Source of the DNA: an uncultured Erythrobacter sp.
GTDB lineage: Bacteria > Pseudomonadota > Alphaproteobacteria > Sphingomonadales > Sphingomonadaceae
Length of the DNA: 64,000 bases
NCBI GenBank assembly: GCA_947499095.1
Contig: CANMMR010000001.1
Span: forward strand, 434,001-498,000
Direction: 5' to 3'
Shown here: positions 1 through 9,358 of the stretch, piece after piece
Numbering within the stretch: the stretch's first letter is position 1
Layout: each line of letters starts with the position of its first letter
The notes under the pieces: generated by a model
Databases searched by the model: none
Told to the model about the DNA's origin: nothing
Seen by the model: the letters and a program-made list of their open reading frames with translations, nothing else
Made by a program: the position numbers and the translations under genes

Positions 1-801
1 GCCGTCGAGCTTGATGTAGGCGAGGTCGTATTCGCTCGCCTCGACTTCGGCCGGGTCTTCCTCGGTCTCGTCGCGCATCTCCTCCAAGTCCTTATGGCGA
101 TAGAGCGCGTTGCCGTCGAAGCTCATCTTGGTGTCGAGGACAAGGAGGTTGCCGTCCTTGTCTTCCACCAGCGGGTTGATCTCGAGCATTTCCATGTCGA
201 GGTCCATGAAGGCGGTGTAGAGCTGCTTGGCGAGCTTCTGGCACTGCTTGTTGGTGTCGCCCGTCAGCTTGAGGGCGAAAGCGACCGCGCGGCCATGATG
301 GGGCATGAAGCCCTGAGCCGGGTCGATGGTGATGGTAGTGATCTTCTCGGGCGTCTCATGCGCGACGTCCTCGATGTCCATGCCGCCTTCGGTCGAGGCG
401 ATCATGGCGACCTGGCCGCTGGCCCGGTCGACGAGCATGGAGAGGTAATACTCTTTTTCGATGTCGACGCCGTCTGTGACGTAGAGGCGGTTGACCTGTT
501 TGCCCTCGTCGCCGGTCTGGATCGTCACCAGCGTGTTGCCGAGCATTTCCTTGGCGTTGGCCTCGACTTCCTCGACGCTCTTCGAAAGGCGCACGCCGCC
601 CTTGGCATCGGGGCCCAATTCCTTGAACTTGCCCTTGCCGCGGCCGCCGGCGTGGATCTGCGCCTTCACGACGTAAAGCGGACCGGGAAGCTTCTTCGCG
701 CCCTCGACCGCTTCTTCGACAGTCATCGCCGCATGGCCGGTGGGCACGGCGATGCCGTATTTCGCGAGCAGTTCCTTGGCCTGATATTCGTGAATGTTCA
801 T
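1..801 (-). CDS. sucC: Succinate--CoA ligase [ADP-forming] subunit beta, N-terminal part (gene runs off the window start)
   Basis: Reverse-strand translation begins [31 protein letters not shown] and contains [12 protein letters not shown] and LEINPLV, typical of SucC; the listed + ORF here is its antisense. Confidence 0.95.
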   Translation of the reverse strand, partial: MNIHEYQAKELLAKYGIAVPTGHAAMTVEEAVEGAKKLPGPLYVVKAQIHAGGRGKGKFKELGPDAKGGVRLSKSVEEVEANAKEMLGNTLVTIQTGDEGKQVNRLYVTDGVDIEKEYYLSMLVDRASGQVAMIASTEGGMDIEDVAHETPEKITTITIDPAQGFMPHHGRAVAFALKLTGDTNKQCQKLAKQLYTAFMDLDMEMLEINPLVEDKDGNLLVLDTKMSFDGNALYRHKDLEEMRDETEEDPAEVEASEYDLAYIKLDG

Positions 802-920
802 GGGAGCGTCTGTCCTTCGCGCAGATGCGCGGCTGGGGGTGGGAAGGTTTGTCGGCGCATAAGCATACGTAGGCCTGCTTGAAAAGTGCCGCGTTCGGGT
901 GCAACTGCCATACCGTTCTC

Positions 921-1703
921 ATGATCGACAGCAAGCGCCTCGAATCGATCGTCTCCGAAGCGGGACGGATCGCCCACGACCTTTGGCCGGGGGCCGGCAA
1001 TTCGGTGCGTAGCTGGGAGAAAGAGCCGAACAGTCCGGTATGCGAGGCGGACCTCGCGGTAGACGCTTTCCTGAAGCGCGAGCTGGGCGCGCTGTTGCCT
1101 GCGGCGGGATGGCTGTCGGAAGAGACGGCGGACGATCCTGCCCGGCTTGGGTGCGATCTCATCTGGCTGGTCGATCCGGTGGACGGCACGCGCGATTTCA
1201 TCCGGGGCCGCAGCGGCTGGGCGGTGTCCGTCGCGCTCATCAGCGCAGGGCGACCGCTGATCGCCATGCTGTCCGCCCCGGCGCGCGGAGAAATGTGGAG
1301 CGCGGTCGCCGGGCGCGGTGCACAGCGCAACGGCGCGGCGTTGGCGGCCTCGATGCGCGATCGGTTCGACGGTTCGCGCGTGCCTGCAGCCTCGCTGCCC
1401 AAGACCGACCGCGATCTCGTCTGTGTCGATCAGCCCAATTCCATCGCCTTGCGAATCGCAATGGTCGCCGCCGACGAGGCCGATCTCGTCGCGACGCTGC
1501 GCTGGGGCTTCGAATGGGATATCGCCGCAGCCGGTCTGATCGCGCGCGAGGCCGGTGCGGCCGTCACCGATGCCTTCGGCAAGAAGCTCGATTACAACAA
1601 GCGCGATCCGCGCGCCTTCGGCGTGCTGGCTTGCTCGCCCAATATCCACGGAGCCGCCGTCGAGCGGTTGGCCGGTCGCGCGGCACAGATGGGGCAGAAA
1701 TAG
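921..1703 (+). CDS. cysQ: 3'(2'),5'-bisphosphate nucleotidase / inositol monophosphatase family (CysQ-like)
   Basis: ORF 879..1703, likely ATG at 921 (MIDSKRLESIVSEAG); LSEETADD and WLVDPVDGTRDFIRG match the IMPase metal-binding motif DPxDGT. Confidence 0.85.
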   Translation: MIDSKRLESIVSEAGRIAHDLWPGAGNSVRSWEKEPNSPVCEADLAVDAFLKRELGALLPAAGWLSEETADDPARLGCDLIWLVDPVDGTRDFIRGRSGWAVSVALISAGRPLIAMLSAPARGEMWSAVAGRGAQRNGAALAASMRDRFDGSRVPAASLPKTDRDLVCVDQPNSIALRIAMVAADEADLVATLRWGFEWDIAAAGLIAREAGAAVTDAFGKKLDYNKRDPRAFGVLACSPNIHGAAVERLAGRAAQMGQK

Positions 1704-1717
1704 GTTCTGCAAAGAAA

Positions 1718-1748
1718 AAGGGCCGATCCGAAGACCGGCCCTTCCCCT
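1718..1748 (-). terminator. Rho-independent terminator of the OmpA-family gene
   Basis: Minus strand AAGGGCCG-loop-CGGCCCTTTTTCTTT, just downstream of the stop at 1764. Confidence 0.75.
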
Positions 1749-1763
1749 GCTGTTCAGCTGCGA

Positions 1764-2462
1764 TCAGTAGCCTTGCGACTGCTGGGCAGCTTCGACATCT
1801 TCTTGATCGAACGGAATGATCTTGATTTCGACGCGGCGGTTGAGCGGCTCGTTCACGCCGTCGGCGGTCTGCACTGCGAGGCGCGTCTCGCCGAAGCCCA
1901 TCCAGCGGATGCGTGACGAGGAGACGCCCTGCGAGATGAGGTAATTGGCGACCGCCTGGGCGCGCTGTTCGGACAGGCGCTGGTTGGCGTCGGACGGGCC
2001 GGTCGTGTCAGTGTGGCCATATACGTCGACGAGGCTGTTCGGGTACTGGCGCAGGCTGTCCGCCACGCGGTCGAGCAGGTCGCGGAAGCCCGGCGTGATC
2101 GTGTAGCTGCCGGTGGCGAAGGTCACGCCGTCGGGCAGGTTGACGAGAATCGCGTCCCCGCCATCGACCGAGCTGACATCGACGCCCGAGCCGGCGGTCT
2201 GCTCTTCGAGCTCCTTGATCTGCTGGTCCATGCGGTAGCCGACATAGCCGCCCGCTGCGGCGCCGCCGACAGCACCGATGATGCGTCCGGTCTTGCCGCC
2301 GATCACGCCGCCCAGCAGGCCGCCGACGGCGGCTCCGCCGGCACCGCCGAGGACGGTGCGCGAGACCTTGCGCTCGCCGGTGTTGGGATCGGTAACGCAG
2401 GCCGAAACAGTCATCAGCGATACGGCTGCGAGGCTGGCTGTAAGTACACGCGACTTTTTCAT
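1764..2462 (-). CDS. OmpA-family lipoprotein with glycine-zipper segment
   Basis: MKKSRVLTASLAAVSLMTVSACVTDPNTGE lipobox; GGAGGAAVGGLLGGVIGG glycine zipper; VDVYGHTDTTGPSDANQRLSEQRAQAVANYLISQGV OmpA C-terminal motif. Confidence 0.88.
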   Translation of the reverse strand: MKKSRVLTASLAAVSLMTVSACVTDPNTGERKVSRTVLGGAGGAAVGGLLGGVIGGKTGRIIGAVGGAAAGGYVGYRMDQQIKELEEQTAGSGVDVSSVDGGDAILVNLPDGVTFATGSYTITPGFRDLLDRVADSLRQYPNSLVDVYGHTDTTGPSDANQRLSEQRAQAVANYLISQGVSSSRIRWMGFGETRLAVQTADGVNEPLNRRVEIKIIPFDQEDVEAAQQSQGY

Positions 2463-2653
2463 TGTCATTCCTCCTTCAAGGCGGCCCGGTATCCTCCGGG
2501 AATTCCGCATGCGGTTTGGGACGCGCCCATCCCGCGTCGTGCCCCATCAACCCTCGTCGCGCGTCCTCGTTCCGAACGAGCGTTTGGCGGCGCTTTCACA
2601 GAAAGTGCGCGCAGGCGCTGGCAGAGCCGTGCAATTGTGCTAGCGCGAGCGGC

Positions 2654-3967
2654 GTGACACCCTTTCCCTGGACCGACCTGTTCATCATCGCGGGCCTCAT
2701 CGTGCTCAACGGCGTCTTCGCCATGAGCGAGCTCGCGATCGTTTCCGCCAAGACCTCGCGCCTGCAGCAGGCCGCGAACAAGGGCAGCGGCGCGGCGCAG
2801 ACGGCGATCGATCTGGCGGCCGATCCGGGCAAGTTCCTCTCCACCGTGCAGATCGGCATCACGCTGGTGGGCATCGTCTCGGGGGCCTATTCGGGAGCTA
2901 GTCTCGGCGGTCCGGTTGGCGAGCGCCTGGCGATGCTGGGCGTGCCTGCCGATTATGCGCAGGAGGTCGGCTTCGCGCTGGTTATCGCGCTGACAACTTA
3001 TGCCACGCTGGTCGTGGGCGAGCTCGTTCCGAAACAGATAGCCTTGCGGGCGGCCATGCCGATTTCTCTGGTCATGGCGCGGCCCATGGCGCTGCTGGCG
3101 AAAGTCGCCGCGCCCTTGGTCTGGCTGCTCGATGCCTCGTCCAGCCTGCTCATCAAGCTGCTCGGCGTGCGCAAGAGTGGGCAGGCGGCAGTAACGGCCG
3201 AGGAGCTGCACATGCTGTTCGCCGAAGCCACGCAGAGCGGGGTGATCGAGCACGAGCAGCACCAGATGCTGCAGGGCGTGGTCCGCCTCGCCCAGCGCCC
3301 GGTACGCGAGGTGATGACCCCGCGTCCTGAAATCGACTGGCTCGACGTTGGGGCGAACGAAGGCGCGATTCGTGCCGCCATCGAAACCTCGCCCCACTCA
3401 CTGATGCCGGTTGCCGAAGGCTCACCCGACAAGGTCATCGGCGTGGTCAAGGTGCGCGATATCATGACGCGTATGGTAGCGGGCGAACCGATCGATCTCG
3501 CCGCTCTCGTGAAGAAAGCCGAGGTCGTGCCCGACCAGCTCGACGCGGTGGATGCGCTGCGCGTGCTGCAGCAGGCCGAAGTGCCGCTGGCGATGGTGCA
3601 TGACGAATATGGCCATCTCGACGGCATCGTCAGCCCGGTCGACTTGCTGACCGCCTTGGTCGGCGATTTCGCCAGCGACCAAGATCCCGGCGACACGCCC
3701 GGCGTGGTCGAGCGGGAAGACGGCTCGCTGCTGGTCTCCGGCTCGCTCTCGGCCGATGCACTCGCCGACCGACTCGATCTGGAATATGGCGAAGACCGCG
3801 AATTCGGCACGGCGGCAGGCTACGCGCTGCATATCCTGAAAAAGCTGCCCGCAGAAGGCGAGTATTTCACTGACCAGGGATGGCGATTCGAAGTCGTCGA
3901 CATGGACGGCCGCCGGATCGACAAGCTGCTGGTGTCCGACGCCAGCGAAAGCGCGGAAGAAGATTAG
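2654..3967 (+). CDS. Hemolysin family protein (CNNM domain, CBS domains, CorC/HlyC domain)
   Basis: ORF 2462..3967; probable GTG start at 2654 (TPFPWTDLFIIAGLIVLNGVFAMSELAIVSAKTSRLQ); VMTPRPEIDWLDV CBS motif and C-terminal transporter-associated domain. Confidence 0.87.
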   Translation: MTPFPWTDLFIIAGLIVLNGVFAMSELAIVSAKTSRLQQAANKGSGAAQTAIDLAADPGKFLSTVQIGITLVGIVSGAYSGASLGGPVGERLAMLGVPADYAQEVGFALVIALTTYATLVVGELVPKQIALRAAMPISLVMARPMALLAKVAAPLVWLLDASSSLLIKLLGVRKSGQAAVTAEELHMLFAEATQSGVIEHEQHQMLQGVVRLAQRPVREVMTPRPEIDWLDVGANEGAIRAAIETSPHSLMPVAEGSPDKVIGVVKVRDIMTRMVAGEPIDLAALVKKAEVVPDQLDAVDALRVLQQAEVPLAMVHDEYGHLDGIVSPVDLLTALVGDFASDQDPGDTPGVVEREDGSLLVSGSLSADALADRLDLEYGEDREFGTAAGYALHILKKLPAEGEYFTDQGWRFEVVDMDGRRIDKLLVSDASESAEED

Positions 3968-3984
3968 GTTTGGAGTTTTTGTTG

Positions 3985-4205
3985 GCGAACCCGCATCCGC
4001 GGCTTCGTCCTCGCTAGACGTGCAGCAAGCTGCACCCGCTGCGGGCGCGCAGTCGCGCTTGCCTCGCCTGCGGCTCGGTGGTCTGGGAGAAGAAATGTCT
4101 CTGCCTGATCCGGGCCGGCGGAGGCCCGGCAAGGCCGACTGGCCGCCCGCAGGCGCTCGACGCGTAGCGTCGAAATAGAGCCAGGACGCATCGACGGATG
4201 CCGAT
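3985..4205. repeat. Inverted pair of a ~105-nt multi-hairpin repeat element (copies A1 on +, A2 on -)
   Basis: A1 gcgaacccgcatccgcggcttcgtcctcgctagacgtgcagcaagctgcacccgctgcgggcgcgc...; reverse complement of ~4100-4205 aligns to the same pattern; related pair at 13201-13470. Confidence 0.8.
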
Positions 4206-4240
4206 GCGAAAGACAGGAAAATCCATTATTCATCGAAAAA

Positions 4241-4315
4241 TGGTGCTGCTGGGGAGGATTGAACTCCCGGCCTCACCCTTACCAAGGGTGCGCTCTACCA
4301 CTGAGCTACAGCAGC
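4241..4315 (-). tRNA. tRNA-Thr (anticodon GGT), CCA encoded
   Basis: Reverse complement GCTGCTGTAGCTCAGTGGTAGAGCGCACCCTTGGTAAGGGTGAGGCCGGGAGTTCAATCCTCCCCAGCAGCACCA folds as a complete 75-nt cloverleaf, anticodon loop TTGGTAA. Confidence 0.97.
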
Positions 4316-4426
4316 ACATGGCCCTGCGAGAAGCCTCGCGGGGTGGAGGCGCGCGCTAATGGCAGAGCGGGCGGCAAAGTCAACCTTCGCTTGAGCCGCG
4401 CAGCGAAATTGGCAAAAGGTTGCGTG

Positions 4427-4570
4427 ATGAGCGCCGATACCGACAAATCGACCCGCGAAGAGCGCCTCGCCGCGAAACTTCGCGAGAACCTTCGCCGCCG
4501 CAAGGCCCAGACCCGCGAATTGCGCGACTCGGGCGAGGACGGGCTTTCCAAGGATGGGCGGGACCGCTAA
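4427..4570 (+). CDS. Small basic hypothetical protein (47 aa)
   Basis: [47 protein letters not shown], directly upstream of gpmA. Confidence 0.65.
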   Translation: MSADTDKSTREERLAAKLRENLRRRKAQTRELRDSGEDGLSKDGRDR

Positions 4571-4601
4571 CGCGCGAGGCCACGCAAGCCGGGGAGCATC
4601 G

Positions 4602-5288
4602 ATGTCCAAACTGATCCTAGTCCGCCATGGCCAGAGCGAATGGAACCTCGCCAACCGCTTCACCGGCTGGTGGGACGTCGACCTGACCGAAAAGGGCGAA
4701 GAGGAAGCGCGCGAGGCGGGCGAGTTGATGAAGGCAAAAGGCGTGCTGCCGACCACCGCCTTCACGAGCGTGCAGAAGCGCGCGATAAAGACGCTTAACA
4801 TCGCGCTGGAAGCCTGCGACCGGCTATGGATCCCCGTCACCCGCGACTGGCATCTGAACGAGCGGCATTACGGCGGGCTCACCGGCCTTAACAAGCAGGA
4901 AACCCGTGACCGGCATGGCGACGAACAGGTGCATATCTGGCGCCGCAGCTTCGATGTGCCGCCGCCCGAAATGGAGCAGGGCAGCGAATTCGAAATGGCG
5001 GACGATCCGCGCTATGCCGGGATCGATGTGCCGCGCACCGAAAGCCTGAAGCTGACCATCGAGCGCGTGCTGCCTTATTGGCAAAGCGCGATCCTGCCCA
5101 AGCTGGGCGAGGGCGAGACGGTCATCATTTCGGCCCACGGCAATTCCTTGCGCGCGCTGGTGAAGCACCTCTCGAACATTTCGGACGACGAGATCACCGG
5201 CCTCGAAATCCCGACCGGCCAGCCGATCGTCTACGAGTTCGACGGCACGCAAGTTTCGGGCGAGCGCTATTATCTGAAGGATGGCTGA
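4602..5288 (+). CDS. gpmA: 2,3-bisphosphoglycerate-dependent phosphoglycerate mutase
   Basis: [32 protein letters not shown]; canonical RHG motif and [12 protein letters not shown]. Confidence 0.95.
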   Translation: MSKLILVRHGQSEWNLANRFTGWWDVDLTEKGEEEAREAGELMKAKGVLPTTAFTSVQKRAIKTLNIALEACDRLWIPVTRDWHLNERHYGGLTGLNKQETRDRHGDEQVHIWRRSFDVPPPEMEQGSEFEMADDPRYAGIDVPRTESLKLTIERVLPYWQSAILPKLGEGETVIISAHGNSLRALVKHLSNISDDEITGLEIPTGQPIVYEFDGTQVSGERYYLKDG

Positions 5289-5784
5289 GATGGCTGCCCC
5301 AAGTTCGCCGAAAGTCGCGATAGTCATGGGTAGCCAGTCCGACTGGGACACCATGCGCTGCGCTGCCGATGTGCTCGATGAGCTCGAGGTCGAGAGCGAC
5401 GTGCGGATCGTCTCGGCACACCGGACGCCCGACCGCATGTACGACTTCGCCAAAGGCGCGGCAAAGGCCGGCTTCGAAGTCATCATCGCCGGTGCGGGCG
5501 GAGCGGCGCATCTGCCGGGCATGATCGCGGCGCTGACGCATCTGCCGGTGCTGGGTGTGCCGGTGCAGTCTAAAGCGCTGTCGGGTGAGGACAGCCTGCT
5601 TTCCATCGTCCAGATGCCTGCCGGGGTCCCCGTGGGGACGCTGGCGATCGGCCATGCAGGCGCGACCAATGCGGGCCTGCTCGCCGCCGCGATCCTCGCC
5701 AACCACGACGCAGACCTCTCGCAGCGATTGCAGGACTGGCGCGCCGCCCGCAGCGCAGCCGTGACCGAGCGGCCGGTCGACTGA
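5281..5784 (+). CDS. purE: 5-(carboxyamino)imidazole ribonucleotide mutase
   Basis: [27 protein letters not shown]...[12 protein letters not shown]...[12 protein letters not shown]. Confidence 0.95.
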   Translation: MAEMAAPSSPKVAIVMGSQSDWDTMRCAADVLDELEVESDVRIVSAHRTPDRMYDFAKGAAKAGFEVIIAGAGGAAHLPGMIAALTHLPVLGVPVQSKALSGEDSLLSIVQMPAGVPVGTLAIGHAGATNAGLLAAAILANHDADLSQRLQDWRAARSAAVTERPVD

Positions 5785-6842
5785 TGCTGAAGCGCGGGGG
5801 CACGATCGGCATTCTCGGCGGCGGCCAGCTCGGCCGGATGATGGCGATGAGCGCCGTCCAGCTCGGCTATCGCTGCATTGCCTACGCACCCGACGGCGAC
5901 ACCGTGGCCGAGGACGTCTGCGACGATGTCTTCATCAATCGCTGGGACGATACCGCCGCGCTCGCCGCCTTTTCCGCTAAATGCGATGTCGTGACGTGGG
6001 AGTTCGAGAACGTCCCTGTCGCCACCGCTGCGGCCATGCCGGAAGGCCGCATCTTCCCGCATCCGCGAGCGCTGCAAACGGCGCAGGACCGGCTGAACGA
6101 GAAGCGCTTCGTCGAGGGTCTCGGCGGGAAGCCCGCGGCCTATGCCCGCGTCGATTCGCCCGGCGAGTTGATGGCGGCGGTCGATCGCCTCGGCGCGCCC
6201 GGCATACTAAAGACCCGGCGCGACGGATACGACGGCAAGGGCCAGTGGCGCATCGGATCGAGCCGCGATGCGGACGCGCTGCGCCTGCCCGACGCTCCGC
6301 TGATTTACGAAGGCTTCGTCGAGTTCGGGGCGGAGTTTTCGGTCATCCTCGTGCGCGGGCAGGATGGCGAAATCCGCTTCTGGGACAGCACACGCAACGT
6401 GCATGAGGACGGCATATTGTCAGCCTCGCTCTGGCCGGCGGGCGAGTTGGTCGATGCGCAGGTCGTCGAAGCCCGGCGGCTGGCGGGCGAAGTGGCCGAT
6501 GCGCTGAAATATGTCGGCGTGCTGACCTGCGAATTCTTCGCCACGCATGAAGGTCCGATCTTCAACGAGATGGCACCGCGCGTGCATAATTCGGGCCACT
6601 GGACGATCGAGGGCGCGGCCACCAGCCAGTTCGAGAATCACATCCGCGCGGTCGCGGGCCTGCCGCTCGGCGATACCGCCACCACCGCGGCGGGCGTGGA
6701 GATGCGCAATATCCTCGGCAAGGAGATCAAGGGTGCGCACGCCTTTCTCGCCGATGCCGACACCCATCTGCACGATTACGGCAAGCGCGAGGTGCGCGAG
6801 GGGCGCAAGATGGGCCATCTGACACGTCTGACCCGCGCATGA
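5784..6842 (+). CDS. purK: 5-(carboxyamino)imidazole ribonucleotide synthase
   Basis: GTIGILGGGQLGRMMAMSAVQLGY; ATP-grasp; follows purE. Confidence 0.95.
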   Translation: MLKRGGTIGILGGGQLGRMMAMSAVQLGYRCIAYAPDGDTVAEDVCDDVFINRWDDTAALAAFSAKCDVVTWEFENVPVATAAAMPEGRIFPHPRALQTAQDRLNEKRFVEGLGGKPAAYARVDSPGELMAAVDRLGAPGILKTRRDGYDGKGQWRIGSSRDADALRLPDAPLIYEGFVEFGAEFSVILVRGQDGEIRFWDSTRNVHEDGILSASLWPAGELVDAQVVEARRLAGEVADALKYVGVLTCEFFATHEGPIFNEMAPRVHNSGHWTIEGAATSQFENHIRAVAGLPLGDTATTAAGVEMRNILGKEIKGAHAFLADADTHLHDYGKREVREGRKMGHLTRLTRA

Positions 6843-7345
6843 GCCTGTTCTGCATCTACGCCCGCGCCGCCAATGGCGCTATTGGCAAGGATGGTCGCCT
6901 GCCGTGGCACCTGCCTGCCGACCTCAAACGCTTCAAGGCGCTGACGATGGGGCCGGACAAGCAGGGCCTGCCGATGATCATGGGCCGCAAGACCTTCGAG
7001 AGCCTGCCCGGCCTGCTTCCCGGCCGCCGCCATATCGTGCTGACCCGGCGCGAGCGGTGGGATTCGACCGGCGCGGATGTCGTCCGCTCGGTCGAGGAAG
7101 CGCTGGCCGTCACGGGCGAGACCGACATTGCCGTCATCGGCGGCGCGGCGATTTTCGACGTCTTCCTGCCGCAGGCGGAGCGGGTCGAGCTGACCCAGAT
7201 CCACCAGGAATTCGACGGCGACGTGTTCATGCAGCCGCTCGGCCCCGAATGGGAGATCGCCGGACGGCAGGATTTCGAGGCCGAGGGCGACATTCCGGCC
7301 TATTCCTTCCTCACCTACGAACGCGTCGGCGAAAGCGCGGCGTGA
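6839..7345 (+). CDS. folA: Dihydrofolate reductase
   Basis: ARAANGAIGKDGRLPWHLPADLKRFKALTMG...PMIMGRKTFESLPGLLPGRRHIVLTR. Confidence 0.95.
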   Translation: MSLFCIYARAANGAIGKDGRLPWHLPADLKRFKALTMGPDKQGLPMIMGRKTFESLPGLLPGRRHIVLTRRERWDSTGADVVRSVEEALAVTGETDIAVIGGAAIFDVFLPQAERVELTQIHQEFDGDVFMQPLGPEWEIAGRQDFEAEGDIPAYSFLTYERVGESAA

Positions 7346-8268
7346 GGTTTCTCGATCACCGCGACGAATTGCCCGAGAGCCTGCGCGGCGCGGTGATCGC
7401 GCTGGGCAATTTCGATGGGTTCCATCTCGGCCACCAGGCAGTCGCGCGGCAGGCGATCGACTGGGCGCGGGCCGCGGGCCGGCCCAGCATCATCGCCACC
7501 TTCGATCCGCATCCCGTGCGCCATTTCCAGCCCGACGCACCGCCCTTTCGCCTGACGACGCTGGAGCAGCGGCAGGAACTCTATCTCGCCGCCGGGGCCA
7601 CCGCGATGCTGGTGTTCCATTTCGACGGCGAATTGGCGGGCACTACGGCGGAGGATTTCGTCCGCACGCTCCTCGGCGAGCATCTCGGCGTGGCGGGCGT
7701 CGTCACGGGGGAGGATTTCACCTTCGGCAAGGCGCGCGGCGGCAATTTCGACAAGCTCGTCAGCCTCGGGAAGGAGGTGGGCATCGAAGCGCGCGCCGCG
7801 ACGCCGGTAATGGACCACGGCAAGCCCGTCTCCTCCAGCCGCGTGCGCGATGCCCTGCGCGAAGGCGATCCGCAGGAGGCCGCGCGCCTGCTCACGCGAC
7901 CCTTCGCGATTCGCGGCATCGTGCAGCATGGCGACAAGCGCGGGCGTGAGATCGGCTATCCCACGGCGAACCTTCCCATCGAACACTACCTGCGCCCCAA
8001 ATACGGGATCTACGCCGTTACCGGGCGCATCCTGTCCACTGGGCAGGAGCTGAAGGGCGCGGCGAATATCGGCGTGCGCCCGCAATTCGATCCGCCCAAG
8101 GAATTGCTCGAGCCCTATTTCTTCGACTTTTCCGGCGATCTCTACGGGCAGGAGATCGAAGTGGCCTTCCACCACTTCCTGCGCGGCGAGGCGAAATTCG
8201 ACAGCCTCGATGCACTGATCGAGCAGATGGAGCGCGATTGCGAGCGGGCGAAAGACTTGCTCGGGTGA
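7342..8268 (+). CDS. ribF: Bifunctional riboflavin kinase/FAD synthetase
   Basis: GTG start at 7342 inside ORF 6904..8268: RFLDHRDELPESLRGAVIALGNFDGFHLGHQAVARQAI; RGREIGYPTANLPIEHYLRPKYGIYAV. Confidence 0.93.
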   Translation: MRFLDHRDELPESLRGAVIALGNFDGFHLGHQAVARQAIDWARAAGRPSIIATFDPHPVRHFQPDAPPFRLTTLEQRQELYLAAGATAMLVFHFDGELAGTTAEDFVRTLLGEHLGVAGVVTGEDFTFGKARGGNFDKLVSLGKEVGIEARAATPVMDHGKPVSSSRVRDALREGDPQEAARLLTRPFAIRGIVQHGDKRGREIGYPTANLPIEHYLRPKYGIYAVTGRILSTGQELKGAANIGVRPQFDPPKELLEPYFFDFSGDLYGQEIEVAFHHFLRGEAKFDSLDALIEQMERDCERAKDLLG

Positions 8269-9317
8269 AGCGCTGGCTCAAGATCCTCGGCATGGCGGGC
8301 GCGGTGCTGTTCCTCGTCCTCACCGTGGTCAACGCCAGCTGGCTTGCGCCCGAACCCAAGGGTGCGGCCAAGATCATCGCGCATCGCGGGATCTACCAGC
8401 AATATGACAAGACCGGGCTCGGCCGCGACGATTGCACCGCCACGCGCATCGAGCAGCCGGTGCACGACTATCTGGAGAACACCACCCGCTCGATTGCCCG
8501 CACGGCGAAGCTGGGTGCCACGTTGATAGAGGTCGATATCGCACCCACTAGCGACGGCGAAATGGCGGTCTTCCACGACTGGACCGTCGATTGCCGGACC
8601 GAGGCGAGCGGCGACACGCGGGACCTCCCGCTGGCAGAGCTGAAAGCGCTCGACGCGGGCTATGGCTATACCGCCGATGGCGGCAAGACCTTCCCCTTTC
8701 GTGGGGAAGGCGTTGGCGCGATCCCCTCGCTCGAGGAAGCGATGCAGGCTTCGGGCCGGGCGCAGTTGCTCTACAATTTCAAGAGCAAGAGCCCGGCGGA
8801 GGCGGACTTGCTCGCAGCGAAGATGAAAGCAGCCGATCGCGATACCGGGCCACGCGGCGACGCGTTTTACGGCGCGCAAGCGCCGGTGGACCGCATCCGC
8901 ACGCATTTCCCCGATGCCTGGGCCTTCTCGCTCGAGGAAGGCGAGCAATGCTCGCGCGATTACCTCCTGCTCAGCTGGAGCGGCTACGTGCCTGATAGTT
9001 GCCGAAACGGCACCGCCTTCGTACCGCTGGACTACCAATGGGCGTTCTGGGGCTGGCCCAACCGCATGATCGCACGCATGGAATCGGTCGGCGCGCGCAT
9101 CGTGGTGCTCGGCCCGCAGGGCGAAGGCCGCCCGCGCGGGCTCGACCTGCCCGAACAGCTCGGCGAAATCCCGGCGAGCTTCAACGGCTATGTCATGGTG
9201 GATGACAGCCTCGCGGTGATCCCCGCCCTGATCCAGCGCTTCGACGACCGCACGCCGGAGGAATTCGAGCGCTTGCAGGCCGGGCTGGAGCGCAGGCGGG
9301 CGCGGCGGGGCGATTGA
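8265..9317 (+). CDS. Glycerophosphodiester phosphodiesterase family protein
   Basis: N-terminal TM segment KRWLKILGMAGAVLFLVLTVV; IIAHRGIYQQYDKTG...ENTTRSIARTAKLGATLIEVDIAPTSDGEMAVFHDWTVDCRT is GDPD-like. Confidence 0.82.
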   Translation: MKRWLKILGMAGAVLFLVLTVVNASWLAPEPKGAAKIIAHRGIYQQYDKTGLGRDDCTATRIEQPVHDYLENTTRSIARTAKLGATLIEVDIAPTSDGEMAVFHDWTVDCRTEASGDTRDLPLAELKALDAGYGYTADGGKTFPFRGEGVGAIPSLEEAMQASGRAQLLYNFKSKSPAEADLLAAKMKAADRDTGPRGDAFYGAQAPVDRIRTHFPDAWAFSLEEGEQCSRDYLLLSWSGYVPDSCRNGTAFVPLDYQWAFWGWPNRMIARMESVGARIVVLGPQGEGRPRGLDLPEQLGEIPASFNGYVMVDDSLAVIPALIQRFDDRTPEEFERLQAGLERRRARRGD

Positions 9318-9358
9318 CGCTTCACCCCGGGAGCCAAATCCCCTAACGGCTCGCCTGT

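Noticed and set aside
94-882. 262-aa plus-strand ORF at the window start
   Set aside because: Antisense of sucC, whose reverse-strand translation is unambiguous
4259-4426. Upstream extension of the small ORF before gpmA
   Set aside because: Runs through tRNA-Thr; the plausible start is the ATG at 4427
6904-7341. N-terminal extension of the RibF ORF across folA
   Set aside because: Out-of-frame translation of folA; RibF homology starts at the GTG at 7342
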